64,000 nt of DNA from Neorhizobium sp. JUb45 (GTDB lineage Bacteria; Pseudomonadota; Alphaproteobacteria; Rhizobiales; Rhizobiaceae), in assembly GCF_004343585.1 (NCBI RefSeq), contig NZ_SLYW01000002.1, positions 992,001 through 1,056,000 of the forward strand, written 5' to 3'. The notes under the pieces were generated by a model that was given only the letters and a program-made list of their open reading frames with translations, was not told the origin of the DNA and did no database searches. Shown here piece by piece: positions 1-8,553 of this stretch; position 1 is the stretch's first letter; every line of letters starts with the position of its first letter. Both the position numbers and the translations under genes were made by a program.

Positions 1-2
1 CT

Positions 3-2405
3 GTCATGGGCGCGTGCAATGTCAATCTGGATAACCTTCGCAAGACGGTTTCCGATTACGTCGATAACGAACTCGCAAATCTCGTCACCGGTTACGACGA
101 GGATTCTAAACCCACATCCGGCTTCCAGCGCGTCATCCAGCGCGCCGTCATTCACGTCCAGTCTTCCGGCCGTGAAGAAGTGACCGGCGCCAACGTGCTC
201 GTCGCGATTTTTGCCGAGCGCGAAAGCCATGCCGCCTTCTTCCTGCAGGAGCAGGAGATGACGCGTTATGATGCGGTCAACTATATCAGCCACGGCATCG
301 GCAAGCGGCCCGGCGCTTCGCAGGCGCGCACGCCGCGTGGTGCCGAAGAGGGCGATGCGGACGCAAAATCCTCCTCCTCGCGTGAGCAGGACGATGGTGC
401 GACCAAGAAGCCGGCAGATGCACTCAAGGCCTATTGCGTCAACCTCAACGACAAGGCCAAGGATGGCCGTATCGATCCGCTGATCGGTCGTCATTCCGAG
501 GTCAACCGCACCATTCAGGTCCTGTGCCGTCGTTCCAAGAACAACCCGCTTTATGTGGGGGATCCGGGCGTCGGCAAGACGGCGATCGCCGAAGGTCTCG
601 CCAAACGTATCGTTGAAGGCAAGGTGCCTGAAGCGCTGGCCGACGCGACGATCTTCTCGCTCGACATGGGCACGCTGCTCGCCGGTACCCGTTATCGCGG
701 TGATTTCGAGGAGCGTCTGAAGCAGGTCGTCAAGGAACTGGAAGATTTTCCGGGTGCCGTCCTGTTCATCGACGAAATCCACACCGTCATTGGTGCGGGT
801 GCGACGTCCGGCGGCGCCATGGATGCGTCCAACCTGTTGAAGCCGGCTCTGTCCTCCGGGCAGATCCGCTGCATCGGTTCGACCACCTACAAGGAATATC
901 GCCAGTTCTTCGAAAAGGACCGGGCTCTGGTCCGTCGTTTCCAGAAAATCGACGTCAATGAGCCGTCGATCGATGATGCGATCGAGATCATGAAGGGCCT
1001 GAAGCCTTATTTCGAAGAATACCATAAGCTGCGTTACACCAACGAGGCGATCAAGGCGGCTGTCGAACTGTCGGCGCGCTACATTTCCGACCGCAAGCTG
1101 CCGGACAAGGCGATCGACGTGATCGACGAGACCGGTGCGGCGCAGATGCTGCTGACGGCCTCCAAGCGCCGCAAGCTGATCACCGAGAAGGAAATCGAGG
1201 CGACGATCGCCACGATGGCCCGCATCCCGGCAAAGACGGTGTCCAAGGATGACGAGATGGTTCTCGCCAACCTGGAAAAGGAACTGCGTTCCGTCGTCTA
1301 CGGTCAGGACAAGGCGATCGAGGCACTGTCGACCGCGATCAAGCTTGCCCGTGCGGGTCTGCGCGAACCGAACAAGCCGATCGGCTCCTATGTCTTCTCC
1401 GGCCCGACAGGCGTCGGCAAGACGGAAGTCGCCAAACAGCTTGCCTCGTCGCTCGGCGTGGAAATGCTGCGCTTCGACATGTCGGAATACATGGAACGCC
1501 ACACGGTCTCGCGACTGCTCGGCGCGCCTCCCGGTTATGTCGGTTTCGACCAGGGCGGTCTTCTGACCGATGGCGTCGACCAGCATCCGCATTCCGTGGT
1601 TCTGCTCGACGAAATCGAGAAGGCGCATCCGGATATCTACAATATCCTGCTGCAGGTCATGGACCATGGTTCGCTGACCGACCACAACGGCAAGAAGATC
1701 GACTTCCGTAACGTCATCCTGATCATGACGACCAATGCGGGCGCTTCGGAAATGGCCAAGGCCGCCATCGGTTTCGGTTCCTCCAAGCGCACCGGTGAAG
1801 ACGAAGAGGCATTGAACCGCCTGTTCACGCCGGAATTCCGCAACCGTCTCGATGCGATCATCCCGTTCGCACCGCTGCCGACGGAAGTCATTCATCAGGT
1901 CGTGCAGAAGTTCGTGATGCAGCTGGAAACCCAGCTGTCTGAGCGCAACGTCACGTTCGACCTGCATCAGGATGCGATCGCCTGGCTGGCCGAAAAGGGC
2001 TATGACGAAAAGATGGGCGCACGGCCTTTGTCGCGTGTCATCCAGGAACACATCAAGAAGCCGCTCGCCAACGAGATCCTGTTCGGCAAGCTGCGCAAGG
2101 GTGGTGTGGTCAACGTCACTGTCGGCAAGGACGAGGATGGCAAGAGCACGCTGAAGCTCGACTGCATTTCCGAGACCGCGCCGGTGAAGCCGAAGCCGGA
2201 GGCCGAGGTCAAGGACGCAGCCGACGAGGTAAAGGGCAAGGTTTCGAAGCCGAAGGCGGCCAAGAAAGCTGCACCGAAAACCAAGGGCGGAAGTTCTGCG
2301 AAGGCGCAGGCTGCGGATGATGGCGAAGTGATTGCCGAGGAAAAGCCGATCAAGCCGGTACCCAAAAAGAGCAGCGCCGTACCGAAGGTGCCGAAGAAAA
2401 AGTGA
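3..2405 (+). CDS. clpA: ATP-dependent Clp protease ATP-binding subunit ClpA (5' partial)
   Basis: Hexameric AAA+ unfoldase that feeds substrates, including ClpS-delivered N-degron proteins, to the ClpP peptidase in the cytoplasm. The reading frame is open to the left edge of the window (a Val codon at 3-5 precedes the first Met at 6), and roughly 45 residues of the usual N-domain are missing, so the true start is outside the window. Both ATPase modules are visible: Walker A GDPGVGKT (nt 558-581) and GPTGVGKT (nt 1401-1424), with Walker B regions LFIDEIH and VLLDEIEKAH. After the D2 domain, from about nt 2178, comes a tail of some 75 residues rich in Lys, Ala and Pro, longer than the end of E. 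coli ClpA. A strong terminator follows directly. The clpS partner usually lies upstream and cannot be seen here. Confidence 0.97.
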   Translation, partial: VMGACNVNLDNLRKTVSDYVDNELANLVTGYDEDSKPTSGFQRVIQRAVIHVQSSGREEVTGANVLVAIFAERESHAAFFLQEQEMTRYDAVNYISHGIGKRPGASQARTPRGAEEGDADAKSSSSREQDDGATKKPADALKAYCVNLNDKAKDGRIDPLIGRHSEVNRTIQVLCRRSKNNPLYVGDPGVGKTAIAEGLAKRIVEGKVPEALADATIFSLDMGTLLAGTRYRGDFEERLKQVVKELEDFPGAVLFIDEIHTVIGAGATSGGAMDASNLLKPALSSGQIRCIGSTTYKEYRQFFEKDRALVRRFQKIDVNEPSIDDAIEIMKGLKPYFEEYHKLRYTNEAIKAAVELSARYISDRKLPDKAIDVIDETGAAQMLLTASKRRKLITEKEIEATIATMARIPAKTVSKDDEMVLANLEKELRSVVYGQDKAIEALSTAIKLARAGLREPNKPIGSYVFSGPTGVGKTEVAKQLASSLGVEMLRFDMSEYMERHTVSRLLGAPPGYVGFDQGGLLTDGVDQHPHSVVLLDEIEKAHPDIYNILLQVMDHGSLTDHNGKKIDFRNVILIMTTNAGASEMAKAAIGFGSSKRTGEDEEALNRLFTPEFRNRLDAIIPFAPLPTEVIHQVVQKFVMQLETQLSERNVTFDLHQDAIAWLAEKGYDEKMGARPLSRVIQEHIKKPLANEILFGKLRKGGVVNVTVGKDEDGKSTLKLDCISETAPVKPKPEAEVKDAADEVKGKVSKPKAAKKAAPKTKGGSSAKAQAADDGEVIAEEKPIKPVPKKSSAVPKVPKKK

Positions 2406-2435
2406 GCCGTTCCCCGACGGTTCGTTGAAAGTTGG

Positions 2436-2468
2436 CGATGCCGGGCTTGTCCCGGCATCGTCGTTTTT
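2436..2468 (+). terminator. Intrinsic terminator of clpA
   Basis: A perfect 10-bp stem (CGATGCCGGG with CCCGGCATCG) around the loop CTTGT is followed by a run of five T. It lies 30 bp after the clpA stop codon. Its core CGGGCTTGTCCCG is the same as the core of the palindromic repeat at 3622-3714. Confidence 0.85.
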
Positions 2469-2502
2469 GTAGGCCGGTTGATGAACGACAACCGGACAGC
2501 TC

Positions 2503-3234
2503 ATGTCTCCACCTCGCGGTAATCTCGGCTGGTTCTTCACAGGCATGCGCGGCATCATTTCCTTGCCGGCCTTCATTCTGATGACGTCCTATGTCGGCTT
2601 CAGCGCCTTTGCGCTGGAATCGGGCATGACGCGTGGCGAAGCGGTGGCGATGACGCTCGGTATCTGGGCTCTGCCCGCGCAGATGATTCTCGTCGGCAGC
2701 ATGCTCGGCAATGCACATATCGCCGCGTCATTCCTTGCGGTGACGCTGTCGTCGATCCGCATGATGCCGATGGTGGCGTCTATCATGCCGGAAATGCGCA
2801 CGAAAAAGACGCCGCTGCCGATGCTGCTGTTCGTTTCGCATTTCATCGCCATCACATCCTGGGTGTTTGCCTCGCGGCATCTGCGCGATGTGCCGAGGGA
2901 TTTTCGCGTCGCCTATTTCGCTGGTTTCGGCATGACGCTGACGCTGACCAACACGCTGATCGTCGGTGTCAGTTACGGCGTCGTGTCGCAATTCCCGCCA
3001 GTGGTCGCCGGTGCGCTGTTCATGCTTACGCCGGTCTATTTCATCGCGTCGATCTGGGCGAGCGCGGTGCAGCCGGTGGTGAAAATCGCCTTTGTCATCG
3101 GTATCGTTGCAGGGCCGACGCTGGCGCTGGTGGTGCCGGGTTTTGATGTGCTGGTCGCCGGAATTGGGGGCGGCACGGTCGCGTATCTGATCGATCGTTA
3201 TCGGCGTCGCAAGGCCGGTGGAGGGCGGGTGTGA
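2503..3234 (+). CDS. azlC: AzlC-family branched-chain amino acid exporter, large subunit
   Basis: Inner-membrane protein of 243 residues, the large subunit of an AzlC/AzlD two-component exporter of branched-chain amino acids and analogues (known for the family). The protein is almost entirely hydrophobic, with several predicted membrane segments, an N-terminal GMRGIISLPAFILMTSYVGF stretch and a short basic tail (RYRRRKAGGGR). The stop codon overlaps the start of the small subunit as TGATG, so the two are translationally coupled. The exact substrate here cannot be told from sequence. Confidence 0.88.
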   Translation: MSPPRGNLGWFFTGMRGIISLPAFILMTSYVGFSAFALESGMTRGEAVAMTLGIWALPAQMILVGSMLGNAHIAASFLAVTLSSIRMMPMVASIMPEMRTKKTPLPMLLFVSHFIAITSWVFASRHLRDVPRDFRVAYFAGFGMTLTLTNTLIVGVSYGVVSQFPPVVAGALFMLTPVYFIASIWASAVQPVVKIAFVIGIVAGPTLALVVPGFDVLVAGIGGGTVAYLIDRYRRRKAGGGRV

Positions 3235-3572
3235 TGGCCGACGGCTGGTGGACGTATGTGGTGATCGTGGTTGCCGGCTTTCTGGCAACCGACATCTGGC
3301 GCTGGATGGGCGTTCTGATCGGCCATCGTCTCAACGAGGATTCCGAAGCGCTCTATTGGGTGAGGGCCGTTGCGACGGCGTTGGTGATGGCGGTCACCGC
3401 CAAGCTGATCGTTTTCCCGACCGGCACGCTTGCCAACTCACCGCTCTGGCTGCGTCTCGCCGCCGCCGGTATCGGTTTTGCGGTTTTCCTGGGGACAGGA
3501 AAAAGAGTGGCGGTCGGCGTGCTGGTGCCGATCGCCATCCTCATTGCCGGGTTGCTGTTTCTGCAGCCGTAG
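3234..3572 (+). CDS. azlD: AzlD-family branched-chain amino acid exporter, small subunit
   Basis: Small hydrophobic partner of AzlC, 112 residues with about four membrane segments (for example residues 5-20, 41-60, 66-85 and 90-110). I chose the ATG that overlaps the azlC stop codon; a GTG one codon earlier at 3231 is also possible. A purine-rich GGAGGG lies 8-13 bases upstream inside azlC. The gene ends about 50 bp before a double palindromic repeat that separates it from the convergent HIT gene. Confidence 0.85.
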   Translation: MADGWWTYVVIVVAGFLATDIWRWMGVLIGHRLNEDSEALYWVRAVATALVMAVTAKLIVFPTGTLANSPLWLRLAAAGIGFAVFLGTGKRVAVGVLVPIAILIAGLLFLQP

Positions 3573-3621
3573 AGTCGTTCAGTGATGCCCGTCTCAAACT
3601 GCCGACAAAGATCGAAAACCC

Positions 3622-3714
3622 CTCCGTCGTCATCCTCGGGCTTGTCCCGAGGATCTGCAAGCGATTGATATCATTGATGTGATTAGATCCTCGGCATAAG
3701 GCCGAGGATGACGT
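3622..3714. repeat. RIME-like double palindrome between convergent genes
   Basis: Two hairpins face each other. The first has a 9-bp stem ATCCTCGGG/CCCGAGGAT (3632-3640 and 3646-3654, loop CTTGT). The second has a 9-bp stem ATCCTCGGC/GCCGAGGAT (3687-3695 and 3701-3709, loop ATAAG). The outer flanks GTCATCCTCGG and CCGAGGATGAC are also inverted, so the whole unit can fold as one long structure. Two-palindrome layouts of about 100 bp are known in Rhizobiaceae as RIME elements; assignment to that family is inference. It may also end transcription of azlCD and of the HIT gene. A copy matching at 31 of 32 positions lies in uvrB at 61136-61167. Confidence 0.8.
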
Positions 3715-3734
3715 AGTCACCGAATTGATGTTGA

Positions 3735-4166
3735 TCAGTTGCCGAGTTCGCCGATGATCTTTTCTGCGTTTGCAGCGAGAATTTCGCCATCTTCCATCTT
3801 GCCGGAATGCGGCTTCAGGGCTTCGCCTTCATGGCGTGGCACGATGTGGAAATGCAGGTGGAATACGGTCTGGCCTGCCGCCGGTTCGTTGAACTGGGCG
3901 ATGTAGATGCCGTCGGCATCAAACGCGTCCTGCGCTGCTCGGGCCAGTTTCTGCACGACCGCAATGGTCTTGGCGAGAACGGCCGGATCGGCATCCAGCA
4001 TGTTGCGCGAAGGCTGCTTGGGGATCACCAGCAGATGTCCCGGCGCCTGCGGCATCACATCCATGAAGGCCAGCGTATCGGTATCTTCATAAACGCGGTG
4101 GCAGGGAATTTCGCCGCGCAGGATCTTTGCAAAGATGTTGCCGTCGTCATAGGCGATGCCGCTCAT
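3735..4166 (-). CDS. HIT-family (histidine triad) nucleotide hydrolase, HinT-like
   Basis: Cytoplasmic purine-nucleotide phosphoramidase/hydrolase of the HIT superfamily, 143 residues, the normal length. The histidine triad HLHFHIVPR gives catalytic-region His at 103, 105 and 107, and the N-terminal part FAKILRGEIPCHRVYED followed by PGHLLVIPK is typical of HinT. The start ATG is preceded on the minus strand by GGAGAGGA. It is convergent with azlD and lies 36 bp downstream of the acyltransferase gene on the same strand. The physiological substrate is unknown. Confidence 0.93.
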   Translation of the reverse strand: MSGIAYDDGNIFAKILRGEIPCHRVYEDTDTLAFMDVMPQAPGHLLVIPKQPSRNMLDADPAVLAKTIAVVQKLARAAQDAFDADGIYIAQFNEPAAGQTVFHLHFHIVPRHEGEALKPHSGKMEDGEILAANAEKIIGELGN

Positions 4167-4202
4167 GGATAAATCCTCTCCGTCGTTGCGCTTTTCCGCG
4201 CT

Positions 4203-5390
4203 TCAGTCTTGTTCGTGCCGTTCGCCTTTGCGGAACGGGCTGTGTTCGCTCAAGTAACCGCTCATCTCCTCGACGTCACGCCGTTCACGCTCGAGATAAT
4301 CGGCAATGGCGTTTCGAAGGCCCGGATGCGCGATGTAATGGGCCGAATGGGTGGTGACGGGCAGATAACCACGCGCCAGCTTGTGTTCGCCCTGCGCCCC
4401 GGCCTCGACGCGTTTCAGCCCCTTTTCCAGCGCAAAATCGATGGCCTGATGATAACAGACCTCGAAATGCAGGAAGGGATGATCCTCGATACAGCCCCAA
4501 TGGCGGCCGTAAAGCGCATCCTCGCCGATGAAGTTGATGGCGCCGGCAACGTATTTGCCTTCGCGCTTGGCCATCACCAGCAGGATGTCGTCCGGCATGC
4601 GCTCGCCGATCAGAGAATAGAATTGGCGTGTGAGGTATGGCCGGCCCCATTTGCGGCCGCCGGTGTCCATGTAGAAGGTAAAAAACTGATCCCAGATCTC
4701 TTCGGTCAGGTCCGATCCGGTTAGCCAGTCGATGCTGATGCCATTTTCCAGTGCGGCGCGGCGTTCCTTTTTCAGGTCCTTGCGCTTGCGCGACGATAAC
4801 GTGTCCAGAAAGGCGGCGTGATCGGCATAACCGTTGTTGATGAAGTGAAACTGCTGGTCGGTGCGGTGCAGATAACCGTCATCCTCCAGCGCCGGCAGTT
4901 CCTCTTTCCGCACGAAGGTGACATGCGCGGATGAGATGCCGAGCTGTCGCGTGACTTCCTGCAAGCCGGCTGCCAGCGTGTCCTGCATCACATCGGCGTC
5001 GTAGCCCTCGGCCGTCAGCAGCCGTGGCCCTGTCGCGGGCGTGAAGGGTACGGTGCATTGCAGCTTTGGATAATAACGCCCGCCTGCACGCTCGAAAGCG
5101 TCGGCCCAGCCGTGATCGAACACGTATTCGCCCTGGCTGTGGCTTTTCAGATAGCCGGGAATGGCGCCGATCAGCTTGCCGCCTTCGGTTTCGAGCAGCA
5201 GGTGATGGCCGTGCCAACCGGTCTTGGCGGTTGCCGAGCCCGACTCTTCCAGTGCGGAGAGATAGGCATGCGACAGGAATGGATTATAGGGCAGGGTGCC
5301 GCCCCGGTGGGTACCGGAAAGGCGCGACCAGCCCTCAGGGCTGATCGCTTTGAAAGAGTTTTCGATGCGGATCGTGAGATTTCCGGTCAT
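4203..5390 (-). CDS. FemAB-like/GNAT-fold acyltransferase (DUF482 family)
   Basis: Protein of 395 residues resembling the conserved DUF482 group, related to peptidoglycan-type FemAB aminoacyltransferases and widespread in alphaproteobacteria. Visible features are a basic patch SSRKRKDLKKERRAA in the middle and a C-terminal GNAT-like half with AGAINFIGEDALYGRHWG and GLKRVEAGAQGEHKLARGY. The frame is open upstream to 5450, but that start would overlap the next gene; the ATG at 5388-5390 begins TGNLTIRIENSF and clears it, so I chose it. Its reaction is not established from sequence. Confidence 0.82.
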   Translation of the reverse strand: MTGNLTIRIENSFKAISPEGWSRLSGTHRGGTLPYNPFLSHAYLSALEESGSATAKTGWHGHHLLLETEGGKLIGAIPGYLKSHSQGEYVFDHGWADAFERAGGRYYPKLQCTVPFTPATGPRLLTAEGYDADVMQDTLAAGLQEVTRQLGISSAHVTFVRKEELPALEDDGYLHRTDQQFHFINNGYADHAAFLDTLSSRKRKDLKKERRAALENGISIDWLTGSDLTEEIWDQFFTFYMDTGGRKWGRPYLTRQFYSLIGERMPDDILLVMAKREGKYVAGAINFIGEDALYGRHWGCIEDHPFLHFEVCYHQAIDFALEKGLKRVEAGAQGEHKLARGYLPVTTHSAHYIAHPGLRNAIADYLERERRDVEEMSGYLSEHSPFRKGERHEQD

Positions 5391-5421
5391 GCGTCTCTTC
5401 GAATGTGGGCAGGTCTGCTTG

Positions 5422-6150
5422 TTAACGCGCAGAAGTCTCCCTCGGGTCAAAACCCTCGAAGGTCATCTGGTCTGCATACTTATAGGTATGTTCGCGGGCA
5501 TTTTCATCCCTCACCGTCCAGGTGATGATGGGAATGCCAGCTTTCTGCTGTGCAGTGATGAAACTGTTGGGCAGGTGCGGCCAGTGATAGGAGATGAAAT
5601 CCAAACCCAGATGCATGGCATCATCGTGCTTGAAGAAATCATCCGGCTTGTCGCCCATAGCGGTGAGACCGAGCGGGTAGGGTGCTTCCACACGTTTCAG
5701 GTCGCGCAGGATGTGGTGGTCGAAGCTCATCAGGGCAACCGTGCCCTTGTAGCCTTCCAGCACTTCCAGCACAGCCTCGACAAAACCGTCATCCAGTTCG
5801 GCGGTGCGTCCCTTGATCTCGATGACCAGAGGCACGCGCCCATCCACCAGCTTCAGCATTTGCTTCAGCGTCGGGATGCGGTCCTTGGTGCCGCCGATCG
5901 ACAGCATGCCGAGTTCTGCGGCGGTGCGCTCGCGTACATCACCGCTGATGCCGCAAAGACGGTCCAGCGTGTCGTCATGGAAAACCATGACTTCGCTGTC
6001 TGCGGAAAGCTGCAGGTCGCATTCGATGGCGAATCCGGCGACCGCTGCCCGCTCGAAGGCGGACAGCGTGTTTTCCCAGATCTCGTTGTTCATGTCGTGG
6101 TAGCCGCGATGGGCGACCGGCAGTTCCTTGATCCAGGCTGCAGAAGTCAT
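5422..6150 (-). CDS. Glycerophosphodiester phosphodiesterase family protein
   Basis: Hydrolyses glycerophosphodiesters to glycerol-3-phosphate and an alcohol. At 242 residues it is a single GDPD TIM-barrel. The signature residues are present: HRG (His14, Arg15), ENT (26-28), ECDLQLSAD with metal-binding Glu43 and Asp45, and FHDDTLDR with His58. The C-terminal ITWTVRDEN strand is also typical. There is no signal peptide, so a cytoplasmic enzyme is likely. Its start codon overlaps the stop of the upstream RidA gene as ATGA, indicating a two-gene operon, probably extended by the acyltransferase gene 31 bp downstream. Confidence 0.92.
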   Translation of the reverse strand: MTSAAWIKELPVAHRGYHDMNNEIWENTLSAFERAAVAGFAIECDLQLSADSEVMVFHDDTLDRLCGISGDVRERTAAELGMLSIGGTKDRIPTLKQMLKLVDGRVPLVIEIKGRTAELDDGFVEAVLEVLEGYKGTVALMSFDHHILRDLKRVEAPYPLGLTAMGDKPDDFFKHDDAMHLGLDFISYHWPHLPNSFITAQQKAGIPIITWTVRDENAREHTYKYADQMTFEGFDPRETSAR

Positions 6151-6617
6151 GCGTCGATCTCGATAATGGCTTCGATTTCAACGGCGGCGTTGAGCGGAAG
6201 TGCAGCCATGCCGACGGCAGCGCGGGCGTGCTTGCCGGCTTCGCCGAGCACGTTGGCGATCAGGTTCGATGCGCCATTGGTGACGATATGCTGATCGGTG
6301 AAGCCCGGAGCAGACGCAACGAAGCTCGAAAGCTTGACGACGCGCTTGATCTTTCCGAGATCGCCGTTAAGCGCTGCCTTGGCCTGCGAAAGAATGTTGA
6401 TCGCGCAAAGTTCCGCGGCGCGGCTGGCGGCCGCGACATCGACGTCCTGGCCGACAAGTCCCTTGATCTCAAGCTTGCCATTTTCGGTTGGTAGCTGACC
6501 GGAGATGTAGAGCAGGTTGCCACTGATGACGTAGGATACGTAATTGGCGGCGGGCGCTGCTGCGACGGGCAGGGTGATCCCCAGTTCGGTCAGGCGGCTT
6601 TCGATGGCATCGGACAT
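6147..6617 (-). CDS. RidA/YjgF-family imine/enamine deaminase-like protein
   Basis: RidA-family proteins hydrolyse reactive enamine/imine intermediates made by PLP enzymes. This one has 156 residues, as in the longer subgroup that begins with an extra N-terminal strand. It keeps the Arg of the ARAAVGMAALP block (Arg132) followed by VEIEAIIEID, corresponding to the Arg needed for imine hydrolysis in active members. The frame is open to 6677, but the ATG at 6617 with the typical start SDAIESRLTELGI and a preceding GGAG-like purine tract (CCGGAGACC) fits best. It is divergent from eipB across about 110 bp. Confidence 0.9.
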   Translation of the reverse strand: MSDAIESRLTELGITLPVAAAPAANYVSYVISGNLLYISGQLPTENGKLEIKGLVGQDVDVAAASRAAELCAINILSQAKAALNGDLGKIKRVVKLSSFVASAPGFTDQHIVTNGASNLIANVLGEAGKHARAAVGMAALPLNAAVEIEAIIEIDA

Positions 6618-6730
6618 TTCGGTCTCCGGCTTTTGTTGTAATATGTGCAGAAATCCTGCATGCAGGACGATAAGCATTACTCGATGGCGTTCTTATAACA
6701 TTGCGCCGTGAGTCCGATAGGAGAGATTGA

Positions 6731-7561
6731 ATGTTTCGTTTGACGCTCGGGCTGGCATTCACAGCGACGATGATGGCATCGACCGCCACATCTGCCGCCG
6801 CCGGCGTCGAAGGTGCGCGCGCACTGATCCCGCACCGGGCCGTCTACGATCTCAAGCTCAAGGATGTTTCGGAGCGCTCGGGTATCGAAGGCATGTATGG
6901 CCGCATGGTCTATGAGTTCACCGGCTCGGCCTGCACCGGCTTTACCACGAATTTCCGCTTCGTGACCAAGACCGATACCGGCGAAGACCAGCGCACCACC
7001 GATCAGCAGACGACGACCTTCGAAAATGCCGACCTGAAGGAATTCCGTTTCGAGACCAAGTCGTTCACCGACGAGCAGCTCGACAAGCAGGTCAGCGGCG
7101 AGGCAACCAATGTTTCAACAGGCGTCAAGGTCGAGTTGCAGAAGCCGGATACGCGCGAGCTGGATCTGACGCCGAGCCAGTTCCCGACCCAGCATATGCT
7201 CGATGTTCTCGACAATGCCCGCAAGGGAAAGCGCTTCTTCGAAGCCCGGATTTTTGACGGTTCCGAAGACGGCGACAAGAGCCTTCTGACCTCGACGGTG
7301 GTTGGCAAGAAGCAGACGCCGGAAGCCGATGACAGCGATGCAGGGCAGGCGGGGCAGTTCTCCAAACAGGCCTACTGGCCTGTGACGATCGCCTATTTCA
7401 ACGATAGCGGCACAGGCGATGCGGTTCCCGTCTACCGCATGTCGTTCAAGCTCTACGACAACGGCATCACCCGCGATCTGACCATGGATTATGGCGATTT
7501 CGTCCTGACCGGGCAGCTTGCCAAGCTGGAAGTGCTCGACCGCGCGCCGGACTGTAAATAA
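6731..7561 (+). CDS. eipB: Periplasmic cell-envelope integrity protein EipB (DUF1849)
   Basis: EipB is a periplasmic beta-spiral protein needed for envelope integrity in Brucella and conserved in Rhizobiales. This copy has 276 residues with a signal peptide (residues 1 to about 23, ending SAAA), the hallmark LIPHRAVYDLKL just after it, and two cysteines: Cys68 in SACTG and Cys275 next to the C-terminus. In Brucella EipB the equivalent cysteines form a conserved disulfide. Upstream, AGGAGAGATTG gives a good ribosome-binding site. It stands alone, divergent from ridA and followed by another exported protein. Confidence 0.92.
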   Translation: MFRLTLGLAFTATMMASTATSAAAGVEGARALIPHRAVYDLKLKDVSERSGIEGMYGRMVYEFTGSACTGFTTNFRFVTKTDTGEDQRTTDQQTTTFENADLKEFRFETKSFTDEQLDKQVSGEATNVSTGVKVELQKPDTRELDLTPSQFPTQHMLDVLDNARKGKRFFEARIFDGSEDGDKSLLTSTVVGKKQTPEADDSDAGQAGQFSKQAYWPVTIAYFNDSGTGDAVPVYRMSFKLYDNGITRDLTMDYGDFVLTGQLAKLEVLDRAPDCK

Positions 7562-7654
7562 ACGACAGTTTATCAGCGGAAAGTGATGACGTCGTCATTG
7601 GTTTGCCCCATATATATGGGGAGAATTTCGAAATTGGGTTGGAATTCGGGCGCT

Positions 7655-8368
7655 ATGTATCGGCAGTCAGGTGTTTTTTCCGGTCTTTTCTTGGCGACGG
7701 TGATTTCCGGCGCAAGTTACCTCGTTGCGCCGGCCGCGAGCGGCGCCGGCAGCTGTGGATCATCGGCTGCCGCCAAGGTCGACTGGAGCGGCTGCGTCAA
7801 GAAAAACCTGATGATGTCGGGCAACGACTTTCAGGGCGCCAATCTTTCGGAAGCCGATTTTTCGATGACCGACCTCAGGAACAACAACCTGACGGGCGCC
7901 AATCTGCAGAAGACCCGTATCATTCGTGCATGGTTCACCGGATCGACCGCCGACAAGGCGGACTTTTCGCGGGCCGAAGGTTATCGCGCCGGCTTGCAGA
8001 ACGTTTCGGCCAAGGGTGCCAGTTTCGAGTCGGCGGAGTTGCAGCGCGCCAATTTCGGCGGTGCCGATCTGACCGGCGCCAATTTCGAAAAGGCGGAACT
8101 CGGCCGGACGTCTTTCGACAAGACAAATCTGACCGATGTGGATTTCACGCTCGCAAACCTGTCGCGCGCCGATCTCAGCAAGGCGATATTCACGACCGCA
8201 CCGCGTTTCGATCGGGCTTTCATGTTCCTGACCCGCATCGAGGGGCTGGATCTATCCGGCGCTGTTGATCTGGCGCAGTCGCAGGTCGATCTGTCCTGCG
8301 GCAATGCGGAGACGAAATTGCCGAAGGGTTTGCGTGCGCCGGCAATGTGGCCGTGCCCTGACGATTGA
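7655..8368 (+). CDS. Exported pentapeptide-repeat protein
   Basis: Protein of 237 residues with a hydrophobic N-terminus that looks like a signal peptide (GVFSGLFLATVISGASYLVA) and then a right-handed beta-helix of A(D/N)LXX pentapeptides, for example GANLSEADFS, GANLQ, GADLTGANFE and SRADLSKA. Cysteines occur near both ends (GSCGSS, SGCV, LSCGN, WPCP), suggesting disulfides in the periplasm. The frame is open to a GTG/ATG region at 7583, but the ATG at 7655 places the signal peptide at the terminus. Function unknown; pentapeptide proteins range from gyrase mimics to structural proteins. Confidence 0.8.
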   Translation: MYRQSGVFSGLFLATVISGASYLVAPAASGAGSCGSSAAAKVDWSGCVKKNLMMSGNDFQGANLSEADFSMTDLRNNNLTGANLQKTRIIRAWFTGSTADKADFSRAEGYRAGLQNVSAKGASFESAELQRANFGGADLTGANFEKAELGRTSFDKTNLTDVDFTLANLSRADLSKAIFTTAPRFDRAFMFLTRIEGLDLSGAVDLAQSQVDLSCGNAETKLPKGLRAPAMWPCPDD

Positions 8369-8389
8369 TCATCGAACAATCTTTTTTAA

Positions 8390-8510
8390 CGCTTCGCCTT
8401 GATCTGACGGGCGAAGCGCTGTATGGGCACCAATATTCCACACGTAAGGCATGGGATCGTCCGGGAGAAATCCGGGCAGTTCCGCCCGGTGGCATTCTCA
8501 AAAGAGAGTG
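8390..8510 (+). promoter_or_regulatory. Structured leader upstream of rpsB
   Basis: The 185 bp between the pentapeptide gene and rpsB hold three inverted repeats: a 9-bp stem CGCTTCGCC/GGCGAAGCG (8390-8398, 8410-8418), a 6-bp stem CCGGGC/GCCCGG (8472-8477, 8484-8489) and a 7-bp stem with one G-T pair CATTCTC/GAGAGTG (8493-8499, 8504-8510, loop AAAA). In E. coli, ribosomal protein S2 represses its own rpsB-tsf message through a leader structure; a similar role here is inference. Confidence 0.45.
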
Positions 8511-8553
8511 CTGTTCGCCTTGCGGAGGTTCAACCGGTAAAGGATAACAAGGC

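Noticed and set aside
3664-3678. TTGAT-ATCA-TTGAT resembling an FNR site inside the double palindrome
   Set aside because: The two halves are direct, not inverted, repeats and lie in the spacer of the repeat element.
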